From JBOGCH01 sp051656645 (GTDB lineage: Bacteria > Bacteroidota > Bacteroidia > Bacteroidales > Marinifilaceae): a stretch of DNA of 64,000 nt. Of this stretch, positions 17,187 to 26,822 are shown piece after piece. The notes below the pieces were generated by a model that was not told where the DNA came from, ran no database searches, and saw nothing but the letters and a program-made list of their open reading frames with translations. Both the position numbers and the translations under genes were made by a program. Positions within the stretch are counted from its first letter, which is position 1. Each line of letters opens with the position of its first letter. The stretch covers positions 46,061-110,060 of the forward strand of contig JBOGCH010000001.1 in assembly GCA_051656645.1 (NCBI GenBank), read 5' to 3'.

Positions 17187-17957
17187 TTATCGAACGTTTC
17201 TTTTTAAAAACTCATTTGCCAACAGCATATAATCCTGAGATCCTCTGCATGCAGCATCGTATAGAATTACCGGTTTCCCGAAACTTGGCGATTCGGCCAA
17301 TCGGGTATTCCTGTTTATTAACGTATCAAATACCATATTCTGGAAATTGTTTCTCACCTCTTCAACCACCTGATTCGACAAGCGTAAACGCCCATCATAC
17401 ATAGTCAAAACAAATCCTTCTATTTCCAATTCGGTATTTAGTCTACGCTGTATTAATTTTATTGTGTTAAACAACTTGCCCAATCCCTCCATTGCAAAGT
17501 ATTCACATTGTACTGGAATAATTACCGAGTCGGCAGCTGTTAACGTATTTACAGTTATCAAACCAAGCGAAGGCGAGCAGTCAATTAAAATATAATCATA
17601 GTCGTCCTTCACAGAAGCCAGTGCACGCTTTAAAATTTTTTCGCGCTCTGCCATGTTCATCATATCAATTTCCGCACCAACTAAGTTTATATTGGATGGA
17701 ATAAGGAACAAATTATCTATCTCGGTCTTCAAAACAGCTTCGCGAGCATCTTTCTCGCCCACTAAACATTCATATATCGTAGCATCGCCCAAATGTTGAA
17801 CATCATACCCCAAACCGGAAGTAGCATTTCCCTGTGGGTCAGCATCCACTAATAATATACGTTTTTCCAACACAGCCAAACTTGCTGCCAAATTCACTGA
17901 AGTTGTTGTTTTTCCTACTCCCCCTTTTTGATTAGCAACCGCTATTATTTTTGACAT
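17187..17957 (-). CDS. parA: Chromosome partitioning ATPase ParA/Soj
   Basis: A 256-residue ParA, a deviant Walker ATPase that moves origin regions with ParB. Start is the ATG at 17957 (MSKIIAVANQKGGVGKTT); 13 more open codons upstream do not resemble the family. The deviant Walker A KGGVGKTT is at 11-18, Walker A' is LLVDADPQGNATSGLG, and Walker B is YDYILIDCSPSLGLITVN. It is first gene of the leftward block. The upstream divergent region carries one of the 11-bp-period arrays. Confidence 0.95.
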   Translation of the reverse strand: MSKIIAVANQKGGVGKTTTSVNLAASLAVLEKRILLVDADPQGNATSGLGYDVQHLGDATIYECLVGEKDAREAVLKTEIDNLFLIPSNINLVGAEIDMMNMAEREKILKRALASVKDDYDYILIDCSPSLGLITVNTLTAADSVIIPVQCEYFAMEGLGKLFNTIKLIQRRLNTELEIEGFVLTMYDGRLRLSNQVVEEVRNNFQNMVFDTLINRNTRLAESPSFGKPVILYDAACRGSQDYMLLANEFLKRNVR

Positions 17958-18377
17958 AAAATAATCCAATTTGAAGTTTATGTGGTAAAAATACAACTTT
18001 ATGCCAATATCACCCTATTTTACTTCTCGGTTTTTAATAACAATTCATCGTTTTTTATTAACAATACCATGATTTCACTACACAACATCCTCATATTAGC
18101 CTATTTATATACTAACATCTATCCCCTCACATTGTCCTTTTTAACATACTTCGTTGAAGATTAGGTACAACATATTGCCCTTGCCCTGCCTTTGTGCATA
18201 TATATTCTATCTGCATATCATGTATACCCTTAGGGGATATAGATGAGATATAGATGGGATATAGATAGGGTATAGAAAGTCTAGAGAGGATATATAGAAG
18301 GAGTGTAATTGTGGTAACTACTCTCGCATTTATCGTGGAAGATTGCTATCTTTACCGAACTATTAAATTATCAAAAA
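17958..18377. other. Divergent intergenic region parA / AlkD-like
   Basis: A 420-bp region without a gene. Its main content is the 11-bp array A. A rightward TATCTTTA (18347-18354, 7 of 8 of the -7 consensus) lies 23 bp before the AlkD-like ATG and may be its promoter. No full TAnnTTTG is seen for parA. Confidence 0.5.
18226..18300. repeat. 11-bp-period array A (GATATAGATGG units)
   Basis: Units start at 18236, 18247, 18258 and 18269, exactly 11 bp apart: GATATAGATGA, GATATAGATGG, GATATAGATAG, GGTATAGAAAG. Decayed units continue to about 18300. On the left, one unit in opposite orientation (GTATACCC) meets the array at CCCTTAGGGG. It sits between divergent parA and the AlkD-like gene. It resembles array B at 46334-46395 on the other strand. 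Confidence 0.85.
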
Positions 18378-19094
18378 ATGACCACGCACAATTCAGCCTC
18401 ACATAACCTTGTACTCACAGAGTTACGTACCCTTTCATCAACCGAAAAAGCAGCACACCTTGCCCGTTTTTTCAAAACCGGTAAAGGGCAGTACGGGGAA
18501 GGCGATTTGTTTTTAGGTGTCACTGTACCGGTGCAAAGAGAAATTGCCAAACGATACAAGAGTGCAAATTGGGCGGTTATGGAAGAAAACATCCTATCAC
18601 CATGGCATGAGGTTAGACTCACCACGCTACTCATTTTAATTGAGAAATATAAATGCAAAGAAGACAAGGAGATGTGCATTTCCTTTTACATGAAGCATTT
18701 AGACCGAGTAAATAATTGGGACTTGGTGGACCTATCATGTTATAACCTCTTGGGCGATTGGCTTCAACAAAAAGAGCGAAGCGTATTGTATGCGTTAGTT
18801 GCCTCCACTAACATGTGGCATCAACGTATAGCCATGGTTACGTGCATGGCTTTTATACGTAAAAACGATTTTGACGATGCGTTTCGCATAGCAACATGTT
18901 TACTTAATCACCCGCATGACCTAATTCATAAAGCAGTGGGATGGCTGCTACGGGAAATTGGGAAAAGAGACGAGGAGCGCTTGTGCCTATATCTTAATCC
19001 CATATACAAAACCTTACCTCGCACCATGTTGCGTTACGCTATAGAGCGTTTTGAGGAGAGTAAAAGACAAGCTTATTTAAAAGGAACGATATAA
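18378..19094 (+). CDS. AlkD-like DNA alkylation repair HEAT-repeat protein
   Basis: A 238-residue, all-helical protein of the AlkD family: DNA glycosylases built of HEAT-like repeats that remove positively charged alkylated bases without base flipping. Recognisable stretches are YGEGDLFLGVTVPVQREIAKRY, EVRLTTLLILIEKY, the VNNWDLVDLSCYNLLGDWL segment with the conserved Trp-Asp, and KAVGWLLREIGKRD followed by PRTMLRYAIERF. It precedes the ABC-F gene by 15 bp and probably shares its transcript. Substrate range is inferred from the family only. Confidence 0.9.
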   Translation: MTTHNSASHNLVLTELRTLSSTEKAAHLARFFKTGKGQYGEGDLFLGVTVPVQREIAKRYKSANWAVMEENILSPWHEVRLTTLLILIEKYKCKEDKEMCISFYMKHLDRVNNWDLVDLSCYNLLGDWLQQKERSVLYALVASTNMWHQRIAMVTCMAFIRKNDFDDAFRIATCLLNHPHDLIHKAVGWLLREIGKRDEERLCLYLNPIYKTLPRTMLRYAIERFEESKRQAYLKGTI

Positions 19095-19109
19095 ATAAAA
19101 ACATAATAT

Positions 19110-20990
19110 ATGATTAGCTATTTACAGGTTGAAAATCTGAGTAAACGCTTTGGAGAACATCTCCTTTTTGAAAATATATCCTTTGGCATTGGAAAAGGAC
19201 AGAAAGTGGCGCTTATTGCCAAAAACGGGATTGGAAAATCGACATTACTTTCCATAATAGCCGGCAAAGAATCGGCAGAGGAAGGCACTGTTATTTTTCG
19301 TAATGATATCTCGGTAGGATTCCTTGAACAGGATCCGGAGTTGGACGATCATAACACGATATTCCAAGAGGTGTTTCACACCAACTCTCCAATTCTACAA
19401 ACCATTAAGGCCTATGAGGAGGCTGTAGAGCATAATAACACGAAAGCATTAGAGGAGTTAATTCCTCAAATGGACCATTACAATGCATGGGACTATGAAG
19501 CGAGTGTAAAACAAATTCTTTCTGTATTGAAGATTGATCAATATGACAAGAAAATAGCACACCTTTCAGGGGGACAACGCAAGCGTGTTGGATTGGCTAA
19601 AATACTTATAAGCAATCCGGATTTTCTTATTCTGGATGAGCCTACCAACCACCTTGACATAGAGATGACGGAATGGCTGGAAGAGTATCTAAGCAAAACA
19701 AATTCTACATTGCTTATGGTAACGCATGACCGTTATTTCCTTGACCGAGTATGTAATCTCATCATAGAAATTGATAATAATGGTCTGTTTAGCTACAACG
19801 GGAATTACGCTTATTACCTTGAAAAAAGGGATGAACGCATAAATACGCTAAATGCTACCATAGACAAAGCACAAAATCTTCTACGCACGGAGCAGGAATG
19901 GATGCGCCGTATGCCACAAGCACGTAGTCATAAAGCACAGTACCGTATTGACAACTTCTACAAACTTAAGGATGTTGCCTCGCAACGTACCGATGAGCAG
20001 AAATTTGAGATAGAAATTAAAGGGCAACGTCTGGGACGTAAAATCCTTGAGCTGGAGCATGTAAACAAGCAATTTGACGGACGTTACATGGTGCGCGATT
20101 TCTCATACAAATTTGTTCGAGGCGACAAGATTGGTATTGTAGGTAAAAATGGAGTGGGTAAATCCACTTTCCTTAATATTATAACACAAAGTCTACAACC
20201 CGACTCCGGAACCATTGATATTGGCGAAACGGTTGTTTACGGATACTATAAACAAGGTGGGATAGAGTTTAACCCTGAGGACAAGGTTATTGACGTTGTT
20301 AAAAATATTGCCGAACGTATTGATATGGGAAATGGACGTATAATGTCAGCATCGCAATTCCTAGAATACTTTATGTTTAACAGCAAACAACAACATTCAT
20401 TTATTAGCAAATTGAGCGGTGGAGAGAAACGACGTTTGTATTTGCTAACTGTACTTATGAGTAATCCAAACTTCCTTATCCTGGATGAGCCTACAAACGA
20501 CCTGGATATTGTAACACTTAATGTACTCGAGGAGTATTTAAAAGGATTCCAAGGTTGTTTACTTGTTGTATCGCATGACCGTTTCTTTACGGATAAAGTA
20601 GTGGATCGTATTTTTGCTTTTGAGGGCGATGGCGTAATTAAGGATTTCCCCGGTAATTACACCATTTACAAAAACAAAAAAGAGGAAGAAGAGGAGCAGA
20701 AGAAAGAGTTAGAGACCAAAACTACACAAGCTGCCCCACAAAAAGAAAAAGCTCCCGCAAAGGAACGCGCGCGCAAGCTAAGCTACAAGGAGAAGATGGA
20801 GATAAAACAACTGGAAGAGAGCATGGAGAAACTGAATGCAGAAAAAGCTGAGATGGAAACACAACTATCATCCGGGACATTATCATCGGACGAGTTAGTT
20901 AAATTCTCTAACCGAATTGGCGAAATTATTGATCAACTCGACGAGGCTGAATTACGCTGGCTAGAATTAAGCGAAATAGAAAACGGATAA
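19110..20990 (+). CDS. ABC-F family ATPase, Uup-like
   Basis: A 626-residue soluble protein with two ABC domains and no membrane segment. Domain 1 has Walker A AKNGIGKST (37-45) and LSGGQRKRVGL. A linker with RMPQARSHKAQYRI follows. Domain 2 has GKNGVGKST and LSGGEKRRLYL. Both Walker B regions read LILDEPTN. The C-terminus, about 540-626, is a charged coiled coil, as in Uup; ABC-F proteins act on the ribosome, and the C-terminal coil of Uup binds DNA or branched nucleic acid. It is in a run with the AlkD-like gene and tilS (7-bp gap). Confidence 0.92.
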   Translation: MISYLQVENLSKRFGEHLLFENISFGIGKGQKVALIAKNGIGKSTLLSIIAGKESAEEGTVIFRNDISVGFLEQDPELDDHNTIFQEVFHTNSPILQTIKAYEEAVEHNNTKALEELIPQMDHYNAWDYEASVKQILSVLKIDQYDKKIAHLSGGQRKRVGLAKILISNPDFLILDEPTNHLDIEMTEWLEEYLSKTNSTLLMVTHDRYFLDRVCNLIIEIDNNGLFSYNGNYAYYLEKRDERINTLNATIDKAQNLLRTEQEWMRRMPQARSHKAQYRIDNFYKLKDVASQRTDEQKFEIEIKGQRLGRKILELEHVNKQFDGRYMVRDFSYKFVRGDKIGIVGKNGVGKSTFLNIITQSLQPDSGTIDIGETVVYGYYKQGGIEFNPEDKVIDVVKNIAERIDMGNGRIMSASQFLEYFMFNSKQQHSFISKLSGGEKRRLYLLTVLMSNPNFLILDEPTNDLDIVTLNVLEEYLKGFQGCLLVVSHDRFFTDKVVDRIFAFEGDGVIKDFPGNYTIYKNKKEEEEEQKKELETKTTQAAPQKEKAPAKERARKLSYKEKMEIKQLEESMEKLNAEKAEMETQLSSGTLSSDELVKFSNRIGEIIDQLDEAELRWLELSEIENG

Positions 20991-20997
20991 ATCAATT

Positions 20998-22374
20998 ATG
21001 AGACACGCGCTTACGCATTTCTTTAAACAACATCAGATAAACGCCGACAATGCCACCTTTCTTGTGGCATTGAGCGGAGGCGCGGATTCAATGACGCTGC
21101 TACATCTATTACATCATGTTGGAGTTAAAGTTATTGCCTTACACTGTAATTTTCACCTTAGAGGGGAAGAGAGCAATGAAGACGAACAATTTGTATGGGA
21201 ATATTGTCAACAAAACAACATTCCCATTCACATTACAAGTTTTGAAACAAATGACTATGCACAACGCCATGGCCTGAGTATTGAAATGGCAGCACGCGAA
21301 CTGCGTTACAATTGGTTTAGAGAAAAGCTAAAAGAGCTACAAGCAGATTATATTGTGGTGGGGCATCATGCAGATGATCAGGTTGAAACCATCCTAATTA
21401 ACCTATGTCGAGGAACCGGTATAAAAGGACTTACCGGCATGCAACCCATTAACGGGAAAATTATCCGTCCCCTACTCCATCACACACAGGAGCAGGTAAT
21501 GAATTACATTGACACACATAATATTCCATATCGTTTCGACTCAAGTAACGACTCGGATGCATACGTAAGGAATAAAATCCGACATCAAGTACTTCCAGTA
21601 CTTAAAAAGATTAATCCCTCGCTTCAGGAAACAATACGCAGCAACAGCTACGTGCTTGAGGAAACCTTCGCATTAGCAATGCAAGCACTTGCAAGTGAGA
21701 GGGAGCGATGCGTTGAAACCGATGACAACCAAATCCACATTCCCATTGCCAAAGTAATGGAATGTGTCGCACCATTTTCTCTGCTTTATGATGTCCTTAC
21801 ACCTCTTGGATTTAGTAAAGGACAAATTGAGGATATATTGGAAAGTGCCGGTGCGGAGTCCGGCAGACAATTCTACTCACCCACACACATGCTAATAAGG
21901 GAACGCGACCAATGGCACGCCTACCCTATTTTAGAAACACCAGATGAACGACATATAAACCAACCGGGAACTTATTATTACAGCGGATTCTTTTTGAAAT
22001 TTAGCTATTTGCCGGCATCGGAGTTGTGGGGTATGGACACAAATCCTAGCATTGCTTATATTGACACTAGTTTATTAAATAGTACTCTGATTTTGCGAAC
22101 ATGGCAACAGGGTGACTTTTTCTATCCTATTGCACAAAAAACTTTCCGTAAAAAAGTAAGTGATTTCTATAAGGATAAAAAATTCTCTGAATATCAGAAA
22201 CGTACAAATCCCATCTTATTAAGCGAGGATAAAATTGTATGGATTGTTGGACAACGCCTTGATGATAGATTTAAACTTACCGCTAAAACCAAACGCATAC
22301 TTAAGGTGGAAATAATTACCGAAGAGGATGTTAAACATAGACATTTACACAAAATCCGAGAACAGGATATGTAA
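20998..22374 (+). CDS. tilS: tRNA(Ile)-lysidine synthase
   Basis: A 458-residue TilS, which adds lysine to C34 of tRNA-Ile(CAU) so that it reads AUA. The PP-loop SGGADS is at 26-31. VVGHHADDQVETILINLCRGTGIKGLTGM is the conserved catalytic region, and YVRNKIRHQVLPVL the tRNA-contact region. The C-terminal TilS_C domain (about 365-440) has FYPIAQKTFRKKVSDFYKDKKF. It is the last gene of the rightward run and is convergent with the efflux operon, with a very long palindromic terminator between. Confidence 0.95.
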   Translation: MRHALTHFFKQHQINADNATFLVALSGGADSMTLLHLLHHVGVKVIALHCNFHLRGEESNEDEQFVWEYCQQNNIPIHITSFETNDYAQRHGLSIEMAARELRYNWFREKLKELQADYIVVGHHADDQVETILINLCRGTGIKGLTGMQPINGKIIRPLLHHTQEQVMNYIDTHNIPYRFDSSNDSDAYVRNKIRHQVLPVLKKINPSLQETIRSNSYVLEETFALAMQALASERERCVETDDNQIHIPIAKVMECVAPFSLLYDVLTPLGFSKGQIEDILESAGAESGRQFYSPTHMLIRERDQWHAYPILETPDERHINQPGTYYYSGFFLKFSYLPASELWGMDTNPSIAYIDTSLLNSTLILRTWQQGDFFYPIAQKTFRKKVSDFYKDKKFSEYQKRTNPILLSEDKIVWIVGQRLDDRFKLTAKTKRILKVEIITEEDVKHRHLHKIREQDM

Positions 22375-22390
22375 TTCCTATCAATTAACT

Positions 22391-22467
22391 AATAGTTCTT
22401 ATATTACAAACAAACAGCGGGATACCGAAAAGGTACCCCGCTGTTTGTTTGTAATATAAGAACTATT
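22391..22467. terminator. Very long bidirectional hairpin between tilS and the TolC-like gene
   Basis: Two 36-bp arms with a single mismatch enclose a 5-nt loop (GAAAA). The arm runs from AATAGTTCTTATATTACAAA to GCGGGATACC. The right arm includes the stop codon of the TolC-like gene (22463-22465). Confidence 0.9.
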
Positions 22468-23743
22468 GTCCCTCGTTATATCCACCTACAGCTTTAATGT
22501 AAGCAGATTGTGCCAGTTTGAACTGATAGTTCACAGACACTACATTGGTATAAGTCTGTAACCAAGATACTTGAGCTGAAAGCACATCCAAGATAGGAAG
22601 TTTTCCTTCGTTGTAGCTATAGGTATTCAGGGTTAAATTCTCTTGAGCAATATCTAATGTTGATAGTACTATATCAAGTTTATTTGCCGACTCTTCAAGG
22701 TTTGTCCATGAGTTGTTTAACTCTTTATTGATTTGATCCTGTAGTTTAGATTGTTCCAACAATTTAGTTTCAACCTGAGTAGATGTCATTTTCACTTTTT
22801 GACGTCGTTCGCCCCAGCTAAATACCGGGATACTCACTTGAGCAAAGGCTGTGGTTGTAAAACGAGACTTACCATCCACATTCAACATGGTAGTTCCGTA
22901 ACGTTCCTTAAGTCCCACAATAACTTGCGGCATATAGCCTGAGCGTACAAGCCCTATCTGACTATTTGCCAACTCAACTTGCTTGCCTGCCATTTGATAG
23001 TCTGCACGTCCTGCCAAGGCGCTGTCCACAGCAATCTCTTTCATCGGATTTCCCGGTTCGTAAGTTGTTGTTGAATCAGGAAGTGTCACCATAGCATCCG
23101 CGGGTGCCCCCATCATTATGTTTAGTCCTTGAAGTGCCGTTTGATAGTTTGTAAACGTAGTGGTACGTTGCAATTGAGCCTCTTTTAATCGGGTTTGTAC
23201 CATTAAAAGGTCTGTTTTACTAATTCCACCCTCATCAAAACGTACTTTTACTATGTTGTATAGCTCTTCTACGATATTCACAAAATGACTGGAAATTTGA
23301 TATAGGTCACGGTTGGCCAATGCAGTCCAGTAGTTTACATCCGCAGCATAAAGAATATTCTCCACCGTATATTCTTGACCCAAGCGCGCTATTGCTTCTT
23401 GAATTCTAGCACTCTTGTATTGTTTATTTACGGCGCTACCTGAGTATACATTTTGTGTCAATGCAGCTTCAGCACCATAATTATCATGCTTTAAGTTTGT
23501 ACCTGGAAAGAACTCTATTGACTCCAACTGATACGAGTAGTTACCTGACACTGAAAGTTTAGGAAAGAATCCCGTTTTTATAGCCTTCATTGAGTAGATT
23601 GCCGCATCAACGCTTTGTTGACTTTGTTTAATGTCCTGATTGTAATTAAACACACGCTCTCTATACTCATCCAGGCTCAATTGTTGAGCCTTTACACCAA
23701 GGCTCAACAATGAGAAAAGAAGTATAATATATTGTTTCTTCAT
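22463..23743 (-). CDS. TolC-family outer membrane efflux channel
   Basis: A 426-residue outer-membrane efflux protein. A signal peptide (MKKQYIILLFSLLSLGVKA) precedes two OEP repeats of long helices and short strands, with LSLDEYRERVFNYNQDIKQSQQSVDAA at the N-terminus and NLTLNTYSYNEGKLPILDVLSAQVSWL in the second repeat. It forms a trimeric channel joining the RND pump to the outside. Third gene of the operon, 27 bp after the pump gene. Its stop codon is part of the palindromic terminator shared with tilS. The exported substrate is unknown. Confidence 0.93.
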   Translation of the reverse strand: MKKQYIILLFSLLSLGVKAQQLSLDEYRERVFNYNQDIKQSQQSVDAAIYSMKAIKTGFFPKLSVSGNYSYQLESIEFFPGTNLKHDNYGAEAALTQNVYSGSAVNKQYKSARIQEAIARLGQEYTVENILYAADVNYWTALANRDLYQISSHFVNIVEELYNIVKVRFDEGGISKTDLLMVQTRLKEAQLQRTTTFTNYQTALQGLNIMMGAPADAMVTLPDSTTTYEPGNPMKEIAVDSALAGRADYQMAGKQVELANSQIGLVRSGYMPQVIVGLKERYGTTMLNVDGKSRFTTTAFAQVSIPVFSWGERRQKVKMTSTQVETKLLEQSKLQDQINKELNNSWTNLEESANKLDIVLSTLDIAQENLTLNTYSYNEGKLPILDVLSAQVSWLQTYTNVVSVNYQFKLAQSAYIKAVGGYNEGQ

Positions 23744-23770
23744 CTTATTTATTTTAAAGTAATGGAGATA

Positions 23771-26700
23771 TTAGTCCTGCACTTTTACACGGTACATTAA
23801 ACAGTATGTAACCGGAAGTACAATGATGGTAAGTAAACTTGCCACTAAAAGTCCACCCATAATACAAGCTGCCATACCACCAAACATTGCATCAAACAAT
23901 AATGGCAACATACCTAATATTGTAGTTCCCGATGCCATTGCCACAGGAACGATACGTGATTTGGTAGCTACTAATACGGCATCAAGACGTGGAAGACCAT
24001 TTTTCTCCTCAATGTCAATCTGATCCACTAGTACAATGGCGTTTTTAATATTCATACCCACCAAACCTAACAAACCAAGAAGGGCAAAGAAGTCAAACAT
24101 CTTACCAAGAACTACCAATCCCAAAACAATACCAATAAAGATTAACGGCACCATTAAAAGGATAAGCGTTGGACGACGATAAGTTTTAAATAAGAACAGC
24201 AATACGATAAACATCAAAATCAATGTTAATGGCATATTTGCTCCCAACGCTTCATTGGACTCGTCTTGACTCTCGCGCTCACCAAACATCTTCATCTCAT
24301 AACCGTTAGGGATTACCATACGGTCGTTAATGTCCTTCCATACAATATTAAACGTTTCAATGGCATTAGCACCACGTTTAACATCACACTGTGCCATCAT
24401 TACACGCTCACGGTTGTAACGCTTAATTACGTTAAAATTATAGTTTGTAGAGAATCCATCAACCACCTGCTCTAACGGAATAGCACTACCTGTTGCAGAG
24501 AATACAGGAACAGTTTTCACTTGCTCAATATTACTCATATCAAGACTCTCATCTTTTAATAGAATTGGCATAAACTGATCCTTCTCACGGTATTCCCCCA
24601 TAGGAAGTCCGTTTGTAGCCACTCTCAACGCGTATGCCACTGCCTGGCGGTTAATACCTAGGCGTTGTCCACGCTCCTGTGAGTAAGTAGGTTCCCATAA
24701 AGGTACTTTATTACCCCAACTCCCACGAACATCTAGCGTCAAATCACAGTCACGCATAATATCCATGGCACGCTCAGTAAGCTGCACTAAGGTATCTATG
24801 TTTGAACCAATGAAACCAATCTCAATAGTTGCCTCAACGGCAGGTGATAGTTTAAACAGAGAAGAACGGATTAATAAGTCCGGATAGTTTTCACGCACGT
24901 AGGTATTCAGCCTATTCTCCAATTCTATGGTATACTTTTTATCCTTAACCTCTATCAATATGTTACCAAAGTTAGCCTTAGGTCCAAAAGATGTACTTGC
25001 AAGGTAATAACGTAACGGCGATCCTCCATATGTTCCAGATACTTGTGTAACCTCCTCTTGCGTCATTAACCAATCCTCGATAGACTCAATATTCTTTTGC
25101 GCCTCACGGATACTAAATCCTTCAGGCAAGAAGATGTCCGCACGGAAATAAGGCTTATCCATACTTGGGAAGAAGTTTTGTGGCATCATCCCCATAATAA
25201 CAAGCGACAAGAAGAACATTCCGATAACCACTGAAATAGTTATCCATTTAAACTTAATCAGTTTACGCAGAATTGCTGAGAATTTATCATAGAACTTCGT
25301 ATCATATGGATCCTTACCTGATGGATCGGACTCATTTTTCAAAATAAAGTTACCAAACGTAGTTGTTTGTGTCAACGCAAGCACCCAGCTCAATAATAGC
25401 GAAACAGCCAACACCACGAAAAGTGGTTTTACAATCTCCGCTACCGATGATGGGGCCAAATAAAGTGGTAAGAATGAGAAGATGGCAATTAGCGTTGCTC
25501 CTAATAGTCCCCACTGTGGGATTGTTGCTCCATCAATAAGTGCTTTACGGCGATCCACACCACGGCGAATAGCAATTTGCGCATTATCCGTTACCACAAT
25601 GGCGTTATCCACCAACATACCCATAGCAATAATAAATGCAGCAAGGGATGTACGGTTAAGACCAACACCTATGAAGTGCATAATTAACATTGTACCACCA
25701 ATGGCAAAAATCAACGAGCTACCAATAAGGATACCCGCTCTAGCACCCATCACAATAAGGATGATAAAGATTACAATAGCTACCGACTCTATTAGATTTA
25801 TAATAAACCCATTATTCGCCTCACGAGCAATTTGATCCTCCGGATAAAGCGTTTCCAACTCTATACCAATAGGCATTAGCGTTTGTAGCTTTGCAAGCTC
25901 AGCACGCACCAAATCTCCCGCTTTCACAACATCCATATCCGGTACCGTAGATACACCAATACCAATGGCTTTACGTCCGTTTACGCGTATCAATGAACCT
26001 GGAGGATCCATATATCCTTTTTCCACGTCCATAATATCGCCAATACGTACCTGTTGTCCACTGTTTGTTGCAATTAACTGATTGCGGATATCATCCAGCG
26101 TTTTATATGTTCCGTCGGCTAAGATTTTTAATTGTAAAACACCCTCGCGTTTTTCACCTGTATTTACAAGTAAGTTTTGACTTTGAAGCGTTGAGCGTAA
26201 TGTATTTAAATCAATCCCCGAGTTTGCTAACTTAGACATAGAAATAAACAAATTCACCACCTCAACTTGCTCTCCGTAAAGCGCAACTTTTTGTACTCCA
26301 TGAATAGTTACTAATGCGGTTTTTATTTTTTGTCCCCACTCACGCAAATCATGATAAGAGTATCCATCATCGGCGCTTAATCCAAAGTAAATACCAAACA
26401 CATCGCCAAAATCGTCAGAGACTTTAATCTGTGAAGCACCAGACGGTAATGATGGCTGAATATTTAACGTTTTACGACGTAATTCATCCCACATTTGTGG
26501 CATTTCCTTAGCAGGAGTTCCCGGATCAAGCTCTATAGTAATTTTAGACATACCATAGTATGAGTCGGACTTAATTTTATGTACTCGGCGCATTGACTGA
26601 ATCTCGCGCTCAATAGGTTCCGTGATTAGCTCCTCCACCTCTTGTGGTGTTGCTCCGGGATATTGGGTAATTAACACCGCCGACTTAATAACAAAGGGCG

Positions 26701-26812
26701 AGTCCTCTTTCTTTCCCAATAAATCAAAGGATAGTACTCCTCCTATCAGCATTAATGCCAGAAAGAAGTAGATAACCTTTGGGTTATTTAGTGAATAACT
26801 TGCTACATTCAT
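23771..26812 (-). CDS. RND efflux pump, inner-membrane permease (AcrB/HAE1-like)
   Basis: A 1013-residue RND transporter with 12 expected transmembrane helices and two large periplasmic loops. Recognisable parts are the N-terminal helix, the FVIKSAVLITQYPGATPQEVEELI porter start, GMLVDNAIVVTDNA in TM4 with the proton-relay Asp, and the second-half GLVGMNIKNAIVLVDQI. It uses the proton gradient to expel drugs, bile acids or other amphiphiles; the broad HAE1 group fits better than the metal-exporting CusA type, since no Met-rich site is seen. It sits between the adaptor and TolC-like genes. Confidence 0.93.
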   Translation of the reverse strand: MNVASYSLNNPKVIYFFLALMLIGGVLSFDLLGKKEDSPFVIKSAVLITQYPGATPQEVEELITEPIEREIQSMRRVHKIKSDSYYGMSKITIELDPGTPAKEMPQMWDELRRKTLNIQPSLPSGASQIKVSDDFGDVFGIYFGLSADDGYSYHDLREWGQKIKTALVTIHGVQKVALYGEQVEVVNLFISMSKLANSGIDLNTLRSTLQSQNLLVNTGEKREGVLQLKILADGTYKTLDDIRNQLIATNSGQQVRIGDIMDVEKGYMDPPGSLIRVNGRKAIGIGVSTVPDMDVVKAGDLVRAELAKLQTLMPIGIELETLYPEDQIAREANNGFIINLIESVAIVIFIILIVMGARAGILIGSSLIFAIGGTMLIMHFIGVGLNRTSLAAFIIAMGMLVDNAIVVTDNAQIAIRRGVDRRKALIDGATIPQWGLLGATLIAIFSFLPLYLAPSSVAEIVKPLFVVLAVSLLLSWVLALTQTTTFGNFILKNESDPSGKDPYDTKFYDKFSAILRKLIKFKWITISVVIGMFFLSLVIMGMMPQNFFPSMDKPYFRADIFLPEGFSIREAQKNIESIEDWLMTQEEVTQVSGTYGGSPLRYYLASTSFGPKANFGNILIEVKDKKYTIELENRLNTYVRENYPDLLIRSSLFKLSPAVEATIEIGFIGSNIDTLVQLTERAMDIMRDCDLTLDVRGSWGNKVPLWEPTYSQERGQRLGINRQAVAYALRVATNGLPMGEYREKDQFMPILLKDESLDMSNIEQVKTVPVFSATGSAIPLEQVVDGFSTNYNFNVIKRYNRERVMMAQCDVKRGANAIETFNIVWKDINDRMVIPNGYEMKMFGERESQDESNEALGANMPLTLILMFIVLLFLFKTYRRPTLILLMVPLIFIGIVLGLVVLGKMFDFFALLGLLGLVGMNIKNAIVLVDQIDIEEKNGLPRLDAVLVATKSRIVPVAMASGTTILGMLPLLFDAMFGGMAACIMGGLLVASLLTIIVLPVTYCLMYRVKVQD

Positions 26813-26822
26813 TTGCTCTTAC

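Noticed and set aside
17958..18377. parS site near parAB
   Set aside because: No match to TGTTnCACGTGAAACA was found by eye; the array units are unrelated to it.
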